Shown here one piece after another: positions 34,907 to 44,994 of a stretch of 64,000 bases of DNA. Positions within the stretch are counted from its first letter, which is position 1, and each line of letters opens with the position of its first letter. The position numbers were made by a program, and so were the translations under genes. The notes beneath the pieces are model-generated. The model ran no database searches. It worked only from the letters and a program-made list of their open reading frames with translations, and was not told where the DNA came from. The DNA is from Brevibacillus massiliensis (GTDB lineage: Bacteria > Bacillota > Bacilli > Brevibacillales > Brevibacillaceae): the NCBI RefSeq assembly GCF_000311785.1, contig NZ_HE978545.1, positions 114,335-178,334 of the forward strand, read 5' to 3'.

Positions 34907-34940
34907 AACGCTCCCGGTGGTCACCCGGGAGCGTTTTGTT
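34907..34940 (+). terminator. Terminator after the secreted repeat protein
   Basis: AACGCTCCCGG (34907-34917) pairs with CCGGGAGCGTT (34925-34935), followed by TTGTT. The same hairpin could serve the leftward miniprotein gene. Confidence 0.85.
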
Positions 34941-34964
34941 GTTCGCTGGAAAAAATGCGGCCGC

Positions 34965-35048
34965 CTATCGTCCGATGTACATCATGGGCAGAACCAGTGA
35001 GACGACAAGCAGCAAAATAATCAACTTGGCGACGGTTGAACGCTTCAC
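34965..35048 (-). CDS. Single-span membrane miniprotein, possibly Prli42-like, 27 aa
   Basis: GTG 35048 is preceded by GAGGAGG with proper spacing and encodes a 27-residue protein: a basic start (MKRSTVAK), one hydrophobic stretch (LIILLLVVSLVLPMMY) and IGR. Length and layout are those of Prli42-type stressosome-linked miniproteins, which are found near bkd and yqjE-like genes in some Bacillales. Identification rests on layout only, so it is tentative; the ribosome-binding site is good evidence that it is translated. Confidence 0.55.
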   Translation of the reverse strand: MKRSTVAKLIILLLVVSLVLPMMYIGR

Positions 35049-35199
35049 GCAAAATACCTCCTCGCATGCCATAAAGTGTGTATGATCGAAATTTTTAAGG
35101 ATCAAAATGCGTTAAGCTGTGCTAGAATTGAAGCGTGGCACAGTGAAATCAAGCAGCGATGGTTTTTCTTCAGGGGAGACGGAAACGGAGGGAAAACGC

Positions 35200-36852
<1,653 letters not shown>

Positions 36853-36873
36853 GGGAAAAGGGGGACGTGACAA

Positions 36874-37707
36874 ATGGAACAAAAGATACGGGTTCTAGTC
36901 GGGAAGCCGGGGCTGGACGGACATGATCGCGGTGCGCTTGTCATCGCCCAAGCCCTGCGGGATGAAGGGATGGAGGTCGTCTACACGGGGCTGCGGCAGA
37001 CCCCGGCGCAAATCGTCAATGCCGCCATCCAGGAGGACGTCGATTGTATCGGGCTCTCTTGCTTGTCCGGCGCCCACAATGAACTCTTCCCGGAAGTGAT
37101 TCGCCTGCTTCGCGAACGGCAGGCCGAAGATATCCTCGTCATTGCGGGCGGCGTCATTCCGCAGGAGGACATTCCTTTCCTGGAGGCGCAAGGCATTGCC
37201 AAGATTTTTACTCCGGGGACGTCAACGAAGGAAACGGCGGAGTTTATCCGCAGCCATATCAAACGCAAGCCGCTGGCGTTTTTGGAGCCGCCGAAAAAAA
37301 TCGCCCACATCGGCATCGCGGTAAAAAGCCTGGAAGCCGTGCTGCCCTTTTACAAAAAAGTAGGCCTGCCGCTCTTGGGAACAGAAGTGGTTGAGAGCGA
37401 GCAGGTCCGGGTCGCCTTCCTCGGCATCGGCGACAGCAGGTTGGAGCTGTTGGAGCCGCTTCATCCGGACAGCCCGATCGCGAAGTTTTTGGAAAAGCGC
37501 GGCGAAGGCATTCACCACGTGGCGCTCGCTGTGGACAATCTGGAGGAACGTCTGGCTCAGCTTAAAGCAAGCGGTATTTCGTTGATCAACGAGGAACCGA
37601 AGGACGGGGCGCACCAGGCCCGGATCGCATTCCTTCACCCGAAAGCCGCCAATGGCGTTTTGTTTGAGCTGTGCCAGTATCCCGCTTCTGAGGAGGCCCG
37701 CCCATGA
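36874..37707 (+). CDS. Fusion: methylmalonyl-CoA mutase B12-binding domain + methylmalonyl-CoA epimerase
   Basis: The 277-residue protein joins two functions. Residues ~1-135 are the cobalamin-binding domain with KPGLDGHDRGALVIAQALRD (the DxHxxG lower-ligand histidine) and GLSCLSGAHN, IAGGVIP. Residues ~145-275 are a glyoxalase-fold methylmalonyl-CoA epimerase: IAHIGIAVKSLEAVLPFY, GDSRLELLEPL, GIHHVALAVDNLEE and ARIAFLHPKAANGVLFELCQ. The linker is HIKRKPLAFLEPPKK. Both halves have the key residues (H in AHIGIAV, H in HHVALAV, E in LFELCQ). Together with the preceding gene it makes a complete mutase plus epimerase. It ends overlapping the next start (ATGA). Confidence 0.92.
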   Translation: MEQKIRVLVGKPGLDGHDRGALVIAQALRDEGMEVVYTGLRQTPAQIVNAAIQEDVDCIGLSCLSGAHNELFPEVIRLLRERQAEDILVIAGGVIPQEDIPFLEAQGIAKIFTPGTSTKETAEFIRSHIKRKPLAFLEPPKKIAHIGIAVKSLEAVLPFYKKVGLPLLGTEVVESEQVRVAFLGIGDSRLELLEPLHPDSPIAKFLEKRGEGIHHVALAVDNLEERLAQLKASGISLINEEPKDGAHQARIAFLHPKAANGVLFELCQYPASEEARP

Positions 37708-39260
37708 GTGAAGACATGTACGCCAAAATAGATGAATTGTACGATAAAAAGCGGAAAATCGAACTGGGCGGCGGTGATGAACGGATTAGCGCCCAGCACG
37801 ATCGAGGAAAATTGACAGCGCGGGAGCGGCTTGACATCCTGCTGGACCCGGGCAGTTTTATCGAACTGAACACATTCGTCAAGCATCGGGCGGCAAACTT
37901 TGGCATGGACAAAATGGAAGCGCCGGGAGAGGGCGTCGTAACCGGGTACGGAACCATCCACGGCCGGCTGGTGTACGTCTTCGCCCAGGATTTTACCGTA
38001 TTTGGCGGCGCGCTGGGCGAGATGCACGCCAGAAAGATTGCGACGATCATGGATCTGGCCGCCAAAAACGGCGCTCCGATCATCGGGTTGAACGACTCCG
38101 GGGGAGCCCGCATTCAAGAGGGGGTCGTTTCCCTGGACGGATATGGCCATCTCTTTTACCGCAATGCCATCTACTCCGGGGTCATTCCGCAAATCTCCGT
38201 CATCTTGGGTCCGTGTGCCGGGGGAGCGGTCTATTCGCCGGCGATCACCGACTTTGTCTTCATGGTGGAGAAGACCTCGCAGATGTTTATCACCGGACCG
38301 AAGGTGATTGAAACAGTAACGGGCGAAAAGATATCCAGTGAGGATTTGGGTGGAGCTCGCGTTCATACTTCGATCAGCGGCAACGCCCACTTCTGTGCGC
38401 CCACGGAAGAAGAGGTGCTGGGACAGGTGCGGCGCTTGCTGGGCTTTTTGCCGCAAAGCCACCGGGAAGCACCGCCTGTCCTGGAGTACCAGGGAGCTGA
38501 GGGCGACTGGCTGGAGGAGATCATCGAACTGGTGCCGGTAGCCGGTACGAAAGTGTACGATGTCAAAAAAGTCTTGGAATTGATCGTCGACCACGGTGAC
38601 TTTATGGAGGTGCAGCCGGACTTCGCCCGCAATATTGTGGTGGGCTTCGGCCGGATTGACGGGCACAGCGTCGGCCTGATTGCCAACCAGCCGAAGGTGA
38701 TGGCAGGGGGACTGGATATTGATTCGTCCGACAAGCTGGCACGGTTTATTCGCACCTGTGATTCGTACAATATTCCACTGATCACCTTTGTCGATGTCAC
38801 CGGATTTTTCCCCGGGGTCAACCAGGAGCACGGGGGCATCATCCGGCACGGTGCCAAAATCCTGTATGCCTACTCGGAGGCGACGGTGCCGAAGATCTCC
38901 GTCATTACCCGCAAGGCATACGGCGGTGCGTACGTGGCGCTCAACTCCAAGGCGATCGGAGCCGATATGGTCTTCGCATGGCCGAACGCGGAGATTGCCG
39001 TCATGGGACCGGAGGGCGCGGCCACGGTCATCTTTGCCCGCGAGATCGAGCAAAGCGACAACCCCGCGGCGACGCGGCAGGCAAAGATCGCCGAGTACCG
39101 GGAGATGTTTGCCAATCCTTACGTGGCTGCAGAGCACGGGATGGTGGACGACGTAATCGACCCGCGCGAGACGCGCAAACACCTCAAGCAGACGCTGCGG
39201 ATGCTGAGGGGCAAGCGGGAAACCAGACCGGCGAAAAAGCATGGCAACATCCCGCTGTAG
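37704..39260 (+). CDS. Acyl-CoA carboxylase beta subunit (propionyl-CoA carboxylase type)
   Basis: The 518-residue carboxyltransferase has two crotonase-like halves with the oxyanion motifs GAPIIGLNDSGGARIQEG and the later TFVDVTGFFPGVNQEHGGIIRHGAKILYAYSEA, plus KAYGGAYVALNSK. It transfers CO2 from biotin to propionyl-CoA to give methylmalonyl-CoA, or works in the reverse direction as methylmalonyl-CoA decarboxylase. No biotin carboxylase or biotin carrier gene is in the window. The overlap with the epimerase-fusion gene and the downstream peptidase matches the yqjC-yqjD-yqjE order of B. subtilis. Confidence 0.92.
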   Translation: MSEDMYAKIDELYDKKRKIELGGGDERISAQHDRGKLTARERLDILLDPGSFIELNTFVKHRAANFGMDKMEAPGEGVVTGYGTIHGRLVYVFAQDFTVFGGALGEMHARKIATIMDLAAKNGAPIIGLNDSGGARIQEGVVSLDGYGHLFYRNAIYSGVIPQISVILGPCAGGAVYSPAITDFVFMVEKTSQMFITGPKVIETVTGEKISSEDLGGARVHTSISGNAHFCAPTEEEVLGQVRRLLGFLPQSHREAPPVLEYQGAEGDWLEEIIELVPVAGTKVYDVKKVLELIVDHGDFMEVQPDFARNIVVGFGRIDGHSVGLIANQPKVMAGGLDIDSSDKLARFIRTCDSYNIPLITFVDVTGFFPGVNQEHGGIIRHGAKILYAYSEATVPKISVITRKAYGGAYVALNSKAIGADMVFAWPNAEIAVMGPEGAATVIFAREIEQSDNPAATRQAKIAEYREMFANPYVAAEHGMVDDVIDPRETRKHLKQTLRMLRGKRETRPAKKHGNIPL

Positions 39261-39344
39261 ATTTCATGGAAGATACCATTTTGTTAGGGTATACTAAAAC
39301 TTGGTCTCATTTAGTGAAATATCACGAGGGTAGGAGGAATTTTC

Positions 39345-40460
39345 TTGATCAATCAAGAACGGCTGCTCCAGGAATTTTTGGAGCTGGTCCAGATCGACAG
39401 CGAAACCAAACATGAAGCAGCGATCGCCAAGGTGCTGAAGGAGAAGCTGGAAGCCATCGGTTTAACCGTCGAGGAAGACGATGCGGCGGCCAAGACAGGA
39501 CATGGCGCGGGCAACCTGATTGCCACGCTCCCGGGAAATGCCGAAGGGCCGGCGATCATGTTCAGCAGCCACATGGATACGGTGGTTCCGGGGAACGGAG
39601 TGAAACCGATCGTCAAGGACGGCTATGTGTATTCCGATGGCACAACGATTCTCGGCGCTGATGACAAGGCCGGGATTTCCGCGATTCTGGAAGCAGTACG
39701 CACGATAAAGGAGAAGAATTTGCCCCATCCGACGATTCAGGTCGTGATCAGTGTCGGCGAAGAGTCGGGATTGGTCGGTTCGCGCCATATGGACAGCAGC
39801 TTGCTGAAGGCTGAGATGGGCTTTGTGCTTGATTCTACCGGCAAGGTCGGGTCGATCGTATCCGCCGGTGCCGGTCAGTACCGGATTGTCACGAAGATTT
39901 ACGGCAAGGCGGCACACGCCGGAGTAAATCCAGAGGACGGCATCAGTGCGATTACGGTCGCAAGCAAGGCGATTTCGCGGATGCCGCTGGGGCGGATCGA
40001 TGCGGATACCACGGCCAATATCGGCCGGTTTGAAGGCGGCAAGGCGTACAATATCGTTACCGACTACGTGGAGATATGGTCGGAGGCTCGCAGCCTTGTG
40101 ATGGATAAGCTGGAAGCGCAAGTGAACAAAATGACGTCTGCGTTTGAATCTGCTGCAGCCGAGATGGGCGCCCGCTGCGAAAATGAAGTGACCTTTATGT
40201 ACCACGGATTTAAATACGACGAAAACACACCGGTTGTGAAAAAAGCAATCTCGGCAATCAAGCGGGTGGGACGCGAACCTGTGCTGGAGAGCAGCGGCGG
40301 CGGGAGCGACGGCAACGTCTTCAACGGCTACGGCATTCCGACGGTTAACTTTGGCATCGGGTATGAAGAGATTCACACGACCAATGAACGGATTCCGCTG
40401 GAAGAACTGTACAAAGCTTCCGAGCTGGTCCTGGCGATCGTGGAAGAAGTCTTGGCGTAA
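39345..40460 (+). CDS. M20 family metallopeptidase (PepT-like, YqjE)
   Basis: The 371-residue enzyme has the M20 metal-binding motifs SSHMDTVVPGNG, ILGADDKAGISAILEA, VISVGEESGLVGSRHMD (catalytic glutamate), and SSGGGSDGNVFNGYG, with a dimerisation-lid insertion in the middle. It is probably a tripeptidase T-like aminopeptidase. The TTG start has GGTAGGAGG upstream. It is separated from the carboxyltransferase by 84 bases and followed by a terminator. Confidence 0.9.
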   Translation: MINQERLLQEFLELVQIDSETKHEAAIAKVLKEKLEAIGLTVEEDDAAAKTGHGAGNLIATLPGNAEGPAIMFSSHMDTVVPGNGVKPIVKDGYVYSDGTTILGADDKAGISAILEAVRTIKEKNLPHPTIQVVISVGEESGLVGSRHMDSSLLKAEMGFVLDSTGKVGSIVSAGAGQYRIVTKIYGKAAHAGVNPEDGISAITVASKAISRMPLGRIDADTTANIGRFEGGKAYNIVTDYVEIWSEARSLVMDKLEAQVNKMTSAFESAAAEMGARCENEVTFMYHGFKYDENTPVVKKAISAIKRVGREPVLESSGGGSDGNVFNGYGIPTVNFGIGYEEIHTTNERIPLEELYKASELVLAIVEEVLA

Positions 40461-40476
40461 AGAAGGGAATACAGGC

Positions 40477-40510
40477 AAAAAGAGGTATGGGGATTCCTGC
40501 CTCTTTTTCC
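40477..40510 (+). terminator. Terminator of the methylmalonyl-CoA/peptidase unit
   Basis: AAAAAGAGG (40477-40485) pairs with CCTCTTTTT (40500-40508) across a 14-base loop. Located 17 bases after the peptidase stop. Confidence 0.8.
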
Positions 40511-40604
40511 GTGTTAAACCAATGCTGTGGCAGAGCGACCGTATGGATTTCGCAGAGGCGGCATATGATCTAGATGAAGGAGTGGAACGGAGGAGGAAGG
40601 CTGC

Positions 40605-41801
40605 ATGCTCCGCTTAGCTGTCGCCAAGGTAGTGGAAATCGTCGCCGAACGGGAAGGAATGCAGACGCTCGACGTGGTGATGACTGCGACACAGCAGCGG
40701 GAGTCAGCCTGCTTTTTCACCTCTGGAGCGGTGAAGTGCGCCCCGGGGGAACTGGTATTGCTCAATACAACCAGTGTGGAGCTGGGGCTGGGAACGGGCG
40801 GCTGCCATTTTGTTGTGGCCCGCCTGAATCCGGATGAGTCACGGGTGGACGATCTGCACCCGACTGCGTGGGGGCATGTGATGAAAATGCGTTACACACC
40901 GCTGCAGCTGGCTGTCGACTCTGTCGAGGAGCAGGGGAGTCCTCATCACTCACTGTTTTGCGATGAGTCGGTTACCCTGGAGCGGACTCCGGTGGTGATC
41001 GGGGAACTTCACAGCATGCTGCCGTCTGTTGCGCTGGCCATCAAACAGCTTCAGCCCGATTGCCGGATCGTGTACGTGATGCCAGATGGAGCCTCATTGC
41101 CCATTGCTTTCAGCCGGCATGTCGCCCTGCTGAAGCACAGAGGGATTCTCTCGGCCACCGTGACGACAGGACACGCCTGGGGCGGCGATTTTGATGCGGT
41201 AAACCTGCACACCGGCCTGCTGGCGGCAAAGCACTTGGCTGCGGCTGATGTCATTCTCTGCATGCTGGGACCAGGGGTGGTTGGGACGGGCACCAATTAC
41301 GGTTTTTCGGGCATGCAGACAGCCGAGGCGGTTCACGCAGCTTCCTGCCTGGAGGGGGTGCCGGTATTCGTCCCCCGCATTGGCTTCGCCGATCCGCGGG
41401 AGCGCCATCACGGCATGAGCCACCATACACGGACGGTGCTGAAGCGCTTTGCATTGGCTCCGGTTCTGTATTGTGTGCCCCGCTTCGGCGATCATCGCGA
41501 CTCGCTGCTCGCAAGGCAAGAACAAGCAGACAGTCTCTCCCGTATGCACCATCGGCTGCTCTCACCGGCACCGGACGTCGAGACGATCGCCCGCCTGCAG
41601 CACGGATATCCGCTTACGATCACGACGATGGGACGCGACCTGACGGAAGAACCAAGTCCGCTTCAGACCTGTTATGTCGCCGCCGAACTGGCCCTCCACG
41701 CGCTTGTGCAGCGCCATCTGCTCAGCGTTTTGCCGCCCGGTCAAGACGCCCTAGCCATTCTTGCAGCGTCATGGGATTCCCGGCCCAGCCGCGAAGCTTA
41801 G
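40605..41801 (+). CDS. DUF3866 family protein
   Basis: The 398-residue protein has no membrane segments. Segments such as VELGLGTGGCHFVVARL, YVMPDGASLPIAFSRHV, TVTTGHAWGGDFDAVNLHTGL, and ILCMLGPGVVGTGTNYGFSG are characteristic of DUF3866, which is found near nudF in Bacillales. The GTGTG-rich segment looks like a phosphate-binding loop but no function is known. ATG 40605 has GGAGGAAGG upstream. Its last 80 bases overlap the convergent mciZ gene. Confidence 0.78.
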   Translation: MLRLAVAKVVEIVAEREGMQTLDVVMTATQQRESACFFTSGAVKCAPGELVLLNTTSVELGLGTGGCHFVVARLNPDESRVDDLHPTAWGHVMKMRYTPLQLAVDSVEEQGSPHHSLFCDESVTLERTPVVIGELHSMLPSVALAIKQLQPDCRIVYVMPDGASLPIAFSRHVALLKHRGILSATVTTGHAWGGDFDAVNLHTGLLAAKHLAAADVILCMLGPGVVGTGTNYGFSGMQTAEAVHAASCLEGVPVFVPRIGFADPRERHHGMSHHTRTVLKRFALAPVLYCVPRFGDHRDSLLARQEQADSLSRMHHRLLSPAPDVETIARLQHGYPLTITTMGRDLTEEPSPLQTCYVAAELALHALVQRHLLSVLPPGQDALAILAASWDSRPSREA

Positions 41802-41865
41802 CCCGGATCTCCCAGGCTTTTCCGACGATGCGCAGGTGCCGCGAGGAGCAATATGTTTTCATCAT
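41722..41865 (-). CDS. mciZ: Z-ring inhibitor MciZ, 47 aa
   Basis: The 47-residue product contains RIVGKAWEIRAKLRGW, which matches the core of B. subtilis MciZ (VGKAWEIRAKL), the small peptide that caps FtsZ filaments in the mother cell during sporulation. Two ATG codons are adjacent (41865 and 41862), with GGGAGTGG upstream. It lies antisense to the 3' end of the DUF3866 gene and next to nudF, the position seen in Bacillus. No clear SigE promoter was found upstream. The match is short but specific. Confidence 0.88.
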   Translation of the reverse strand: MMKTYCSSRHLRIVGKAWEIRAKLRGWAGNPMTLQEWLGRLDRAAKR

Positions 41866-41964
41866 TGGTCCACTCCCTTTCAATTTGTTTGGGGACAAGC
41901 TTGATTGGTAGTAAGCATATGATCAGCCGACAGAGATAGAACCAATTTTGAGGAGGAGAGAGAC

Positions 41965-42525
41965 ATGCCAACTGAAGATCGATTCGCGGAAAAGACGCTG
42001 CACAGCCAGCCTGTATACGACGGGAGGATCATCAAGGTAAAGGTGGATGAGGTCCTGCTGCCAAACGGCAAGACAGCCAAACGGGAGATCGTCAACCATC
42101 AAGGGGCTGTCGCTGTACTGGCGCTGACGGCCGACGATAAGCTGGTCGCCGTCCGGCAATTTCGCAAACCGCTGGAGAAGACCATCGTCGAAATACCCGC
42201 CGGAAAGCTGGAGGCAGGGGAAGAACCGCTCGCCTGTGCCGCCCGCGAGCTGGAGGAAGAAACGGGCTATCAGGCATCCCAGTTTACCCATCTCAGCACG
42301 TTTTATACCTCGCCCGGATTTGCCGACGAAAAGCTGCACCTCTACATCGCGACCGGTTTGAAAAAAGGCGAGCTTCACCTGGATGAGGATGAATTCGTGG
42401 AAGTCCTGCACCTCGATCTGGAAGCGGCCAAGGAGCTTCACGCCAGCGGGGAGATCTGTGACGCCAAGACGGTGTTGGCTTTGTTTGCCTGGGAAAACCG
42501 GAAGCTGAAGAACGGGGATAGCTGA
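41965..42525 (+). CDS. nudF: ADP-ribose pyrophosphatase NudF
   Basis: The 186-residue NUDIX enzyme hydrolyses ADP-ribose to AMP and ribose 5-phosphate. Its Nudix box reads GKLEAGEEPLACAARELEEETGY and is intact, followed by the family SPGFADEKLHLYIA. ATG 41965 has GAGGAGAGAG upstream. The stop TGA overlaps the next ATG by one base (TGATG), indicating coupling with the endonuclease Q-like gene. Confidence 0.94.
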   Translation: MPTEDRFAEKTLHSQPVYDGRIIKVKVDEVLLPNGKTAKREIVNHQGAVAVLALTADDKLVAVRQFRKPLEKTIVEIPAGKLEAGEEPLACAARELEEETGYQASQFTHLSTFYTSPGFADEKLHLYIATGLKKGELHLDEDEFVEVLHLDLEAAKELHASGEICDAKTVLALFAWENRKLKNGDS

Positions 42526-43694
42526 TGAACAGCTACTTCTGCGATCTGCATATTCACATCGGCGGCACGCCAAGCGGCAAGCCGGTAAAGATAACGGCCT
42601 CCCGCCAGATGACCTTGACGCGGATTTTAGCCGAGTCTTCCGACCGCAAAGGCATGGATTTGATCGGGATTATCGATTCCCACGTGCCGGAGGTGCAAAG
42701 CGAACTGATCGGGTTGATCGAGCAGGGGGCGGCGAAGCCGCTTGAACAGGGGGGAATCCGCTACAAGGGGACGACGCTGCTGCTCGGGTGCGAGGTGGAG
42801 ATCAAAGAGCCGGGACGCGGCGAGGCGCACTTTCTCTGCTACCTGCCGAGACTAACGGAGATGCAGCAGTTTACCCGCTGGCTGGCTGACCGCTGCAAGA
42901 ACGTGACGCTCAGCTCGCAGCGAATCCGCGCTTCGCTTCGCGAGCTTCAGGCTTGGCTGTTCGAACACGACGGCGTGATGGTCCCGGCACACGTCTTTAC
43001 CCCCCATAAAGGCTTGTACGGAAACTGCACCGATACGCTTGCCGAAGTGGCCGACCCCTCGCTGATCTACGCAGTGGAATTGGGACTCAGCGCCAATACG
43101 GAGATGGCTGACCGCTTGGGGGAACTGCACGACAAGACCTTCTTGACGAATTCGGATGCCCACTCCCTCTCCAAAATCGGGCGGGAGTACCAGGCGATCG
43201 CCATGGCCGACCCGTGTTTTGACGAATGGGTCAAAGCGCTGCGGCGCGAGGCGGGAAGGCGGGTTGTGACCAACTACGGCCTGCATCCTCGGCTGGGCAA
43301 ATACCATCGGACTGTTTGCCAGTCGTGCCAGTCGCCATTGCCAAAGGAGGGAGACGGACGCTGCCCCCACTGCGGCTTTAAAGCGGTAGTGCGGGGAGTA
43401 GATGAGCGGATTAGCCAGCTGGCCACTTTGCCGGCGGGTGTCCATCCGCCCCACCGGCCGCCCTACATAGAGCAAATCCCGCTGGAATTCGTGCCTGGGC
43501 TGGGACCCAAGCTGCGCGGCAAGCTGTACGATGCCTTTGGTACGGAGATGAACATCCTTCATCGCGTCGACGAATCGTCGCTCGCATCCGTCGTAGGCGC
43601 AAAAATTGCCAGGACGATCGCATTGGCCCGAACCGGCGCACTGGAGGTTACAGCCGGCGGTGCAGGGGTCTACGGGAAAGTGAAGAAAGTTTAA
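42525..43694 (+). CDS. Endonuclease Q-like PHP/TIGR00375 protein (YqxK)
   Basis: The 389-residue protein begins with a PHP domain (FCDLHIHIGG; IGIIDSHVPEVQ; NSDAHSLSKIGREYQA) that carries the histidines and aspartates binding metal. A zinc ribbon follows around residues 265-288, with two CxxC pairs, then a helix-hairpin-helix region (EQIPLEFVPGLGPKLRGKLYDAFG). This matches endonuclease Q, which cuts DNA 5' to deaminated bases such as uracil and hypoxanthine in archaea and some bacteria. Being next to nudF agrees with Bacillus order. Nuclease activity is inferred. Confidence 0.85.
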   Translation: MNSYFCDLHIHIGGTPSGKPVKITASRQMTLTRILAESSDRKGMDLIGIIDSHVPEVQSELIGLIEQGAAKPLEQGGIRYKGTTLLLGCEVEIKEPGRGEAHFLCYLPRLTEMQQFTRWLADRCKNVTLSSQRIRASLRELQAWLFEHDGVMVPAHVFTPHKGLYGNCTDTLAEVADPSLIYAVELGLSANTEMADRLGELHDKTFLTNSDAHSLSKIGREYQAIAMADPCFDEWVKALRREAGRRVVTNYGLHPRLGKYHRTVCQSCQSPLPKEGDGRCPHCGFKAVVRGVDERISQLATLPAGVHPPHRPPYIEQIPLEFVPGLGPKLRGKLYDAFGTEMNILHRVDESSLASVVGAKIARTIALARTGALEVTAGGAGVYGKVKKV

Positions 43695-43712
43695 ACCGGA
43701 CGAGAGACAAGA

Positions 43713-43743
43713 GGAATAGCTGTCCCCGAGGGCGCATAGGTAT
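43713..43743 (+). promoter_or_regulatory. Possible SigE promoter of spoIIM
   Basis: GGAATAG (43713-43719), a 15-base spacer and CATAGGTAT (43735-43743) resemble SigE elements. spoIIM is SigE-dependent in B. subtilis. The match is partial. Confidence 0.4.
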
Positions 43744-43772
43744 AAGTATCTTGCGCAGGGAGGCGAGCTTGG

Positions 43773-44399
43773 GTGCACAGACGGGTTGGACAAACTGTCC
43801 GCAGCTACATGCAGGAACACCAAATGCACTATGTATTTACCGTTGTCTTATTTGCGATGGGCATTATCTTCGGCTCGATTGTCGCGGGTTCGTTGGCGCA
43901 GCCGCAAAAGCAGGAACTGTTCAGTTTCATCCAGTACTTTTTCCTGGACCTGCAGGAGCACGGCGTTCCCGATGCAAATGCCCAATTCCAGCATTCGTTT
44001 GGCTACTACTTGAAAATGGTGGGGATCATGTGGGTGTTCGGCCTGTCTGTTATCGGGCTGCCGATCATTTTGCTGCTGCTTTTCCTAAAGGGCATGATGG
44101 TCGGATTTACGGTCGGCTTCATCGTCAACCAGCTGAAGTGGCAGGGAATCTTGTTTTCGCTGACGGGCATCCTGCCGCAGAACATGCTGATCGTCCCCGC
44201 CCTGTTGATCGTCGGGGTCAGCGGAACGGCCTTCTCCCTCCGGTTGATGCGCACCCGGTTTTTATTTAAAAAGGGAGAGATTTTGCCTTACTTCGCCACC
44301 TATACGGCGACGGCGGCCGGAATGTTGGCGATTCTCACGATAGCAGCCTTATTCGAAGCGTTTGTCACGCCGCATCTGATGCAGTACGTCCTCAAGTAA
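43773..44399 (+). CDS. spoIIM: Stage II sporulation protein M
   Basis: The 208-residue integral membrane protein has five hydrophobic segments and the SpoIIM pattern (FAMGIIFGSIVAGSLA, IMWVFGLSVIGLPIILLLLFLKGMMVGFTVGF, GILPQNMLIVPALL). With SpoIID and SpoIIP, SpoIIM forms the DMP machine that thins septal peptidoglycan and drives engulfment. The GTG start has GGGAGGCG upstream. The other two partners are not in the window. Confidence 0.94.
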   Translation: MHRRVGQTVRSYMQEHQMHYVFTVVLFAMGIIFGSIVAGSLAQPQKQELFSFIQYFFLDLQEHGVPDANAQFQHSFGYYLKMVGIMWVFGLSVIGLPIILLLLFLKGMMVGFTVGFIVNQLKWQGILFSLTGILPQNMLIVPALLIVGVSGTAFSLRLMRTRFLFKKGEILPYFATYTATAAGMLAILTIAALFEAFVTPHLMQYVLK

Positions 44400-44408
44400 G
44401 AATTATTA

Positions 44409-44454
44409 TCAAATAAGAACGTATTTGACTTATTTGAATGCCCTCTACTATAAT
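44409..44454 (+). promoter_or_regulatory. Promoter and inverted-repeat operator of fur
   Basis: TTGACT (44425-44430), an 18-base spacer and a perfect TATAAT (44449-44454) form a good SigA promoter. TCAAATAA (44409-44416) and TTATTTGA (44430-44437) are perfect 8-base inverted repeats that straddle the -35. They may be an operator, perhaps for Fur itself or PerR, though they do not match a clean Fur box. Confidence 0.7.
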
Positions 44455-44488
44455 AGGAACAGGTTTCATGCGAACGGGGAGGGGCATT

Positions 44489-44950
44489 ATGGACGAGAAG
44501 TTAGAAAAAATAAAGCAGCAATTACAATCCCATAACTATAAATTGACACCGCAGCGGGAGGCCACGGTTCGGGTGTTGCTGGAAAATGAACAGGATCATC
44601 TGAGCGCTGAGGACGTCTATATGCTGGTAAAGGAAAAAGCCCCCGAGATTGGTTTGGCCACCGTATACCGTACCTTGGAACTTTTGAGTGAACTGAGAAT
44701 CCTCCACAAAATGAACTTTGGCGATGGAGTTGCCCGCTACGACCTGAGCGATGACAATTCAGAGCATCACCACCACCATCTCGTATGCCGCCACTGCGGA
44801 ACGGTGGATGAGATCTTTGAAGACCTCTTGTCCGGTGTTGATGAGCGCCTGAAGGCCAACTACAACTTTGTCATGTTGGATCATCGTTTAACCTTTTACG
44901 GAATTTGCCACCGCTGCATCGATCATGTCAACATAGAAGATTACAAGTGA
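44489..44950 (+). CDS. fur: Ferric uptake regulator Fur
   Basis: The 153-residue repressor has a winged-helix N-terminal domain (KLTPQREATVRVLLEN, LATVYRTLELL) and a metal-binding C-terminal domain with a five-histidine run followed by LVCRHCG, and CHRC near the end for a structural zinc. A PerR or Zur role cannot be excluded by motifs alone, but synteny with spoIIM and xerD supports Fur. ATG 44489 is chosen since GGGGAGGGG lies upstream; an open frame begins at 44438. Confidence 0.92.
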   Translation: MDEKLEKIKQQLQSHNYKLTPQREATVRVLLENEQDHLSAEDVYMLVKEKAPEIGLATVYRTLELLSELRILHKMNFGDGVARYDLSDDNSEHHHHHLVCRHCGTVDEIFEDLLSGVDERLKANYNFVMLDHRLTFYGICHRCIDHVNIEDYK

Positions 44951-44957
44951 GTGTAAA

Positions 44958-44984
44958 AACTTCTCCGGGATGGAGGAGTTTTTT
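44958..44984 (+). terminator. Terminator of fur
   Basis: AACTTCTCC (44958-44966) pairs with GGAGGAGTT (44972-44980) with one G-T pair and a 5-base loop, followed by TTTT. Confidence 0.85.
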
Positions 44985-44994
44985 CGTTATCTGT

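Noticed and set aside
37635-39242. 535-codon open frame on the minus strand opposite the carboxyltransferase
   Set aside because: Complementary-strand shadow of a well-identified gene, with low-complexity, histidine- and arginine-rich translation.
41870-41960. SigE promoter for mciZ
   Set aside because: A CATATG-containing -35-like string is present on the minus strand but no -10 element at proper spacing.
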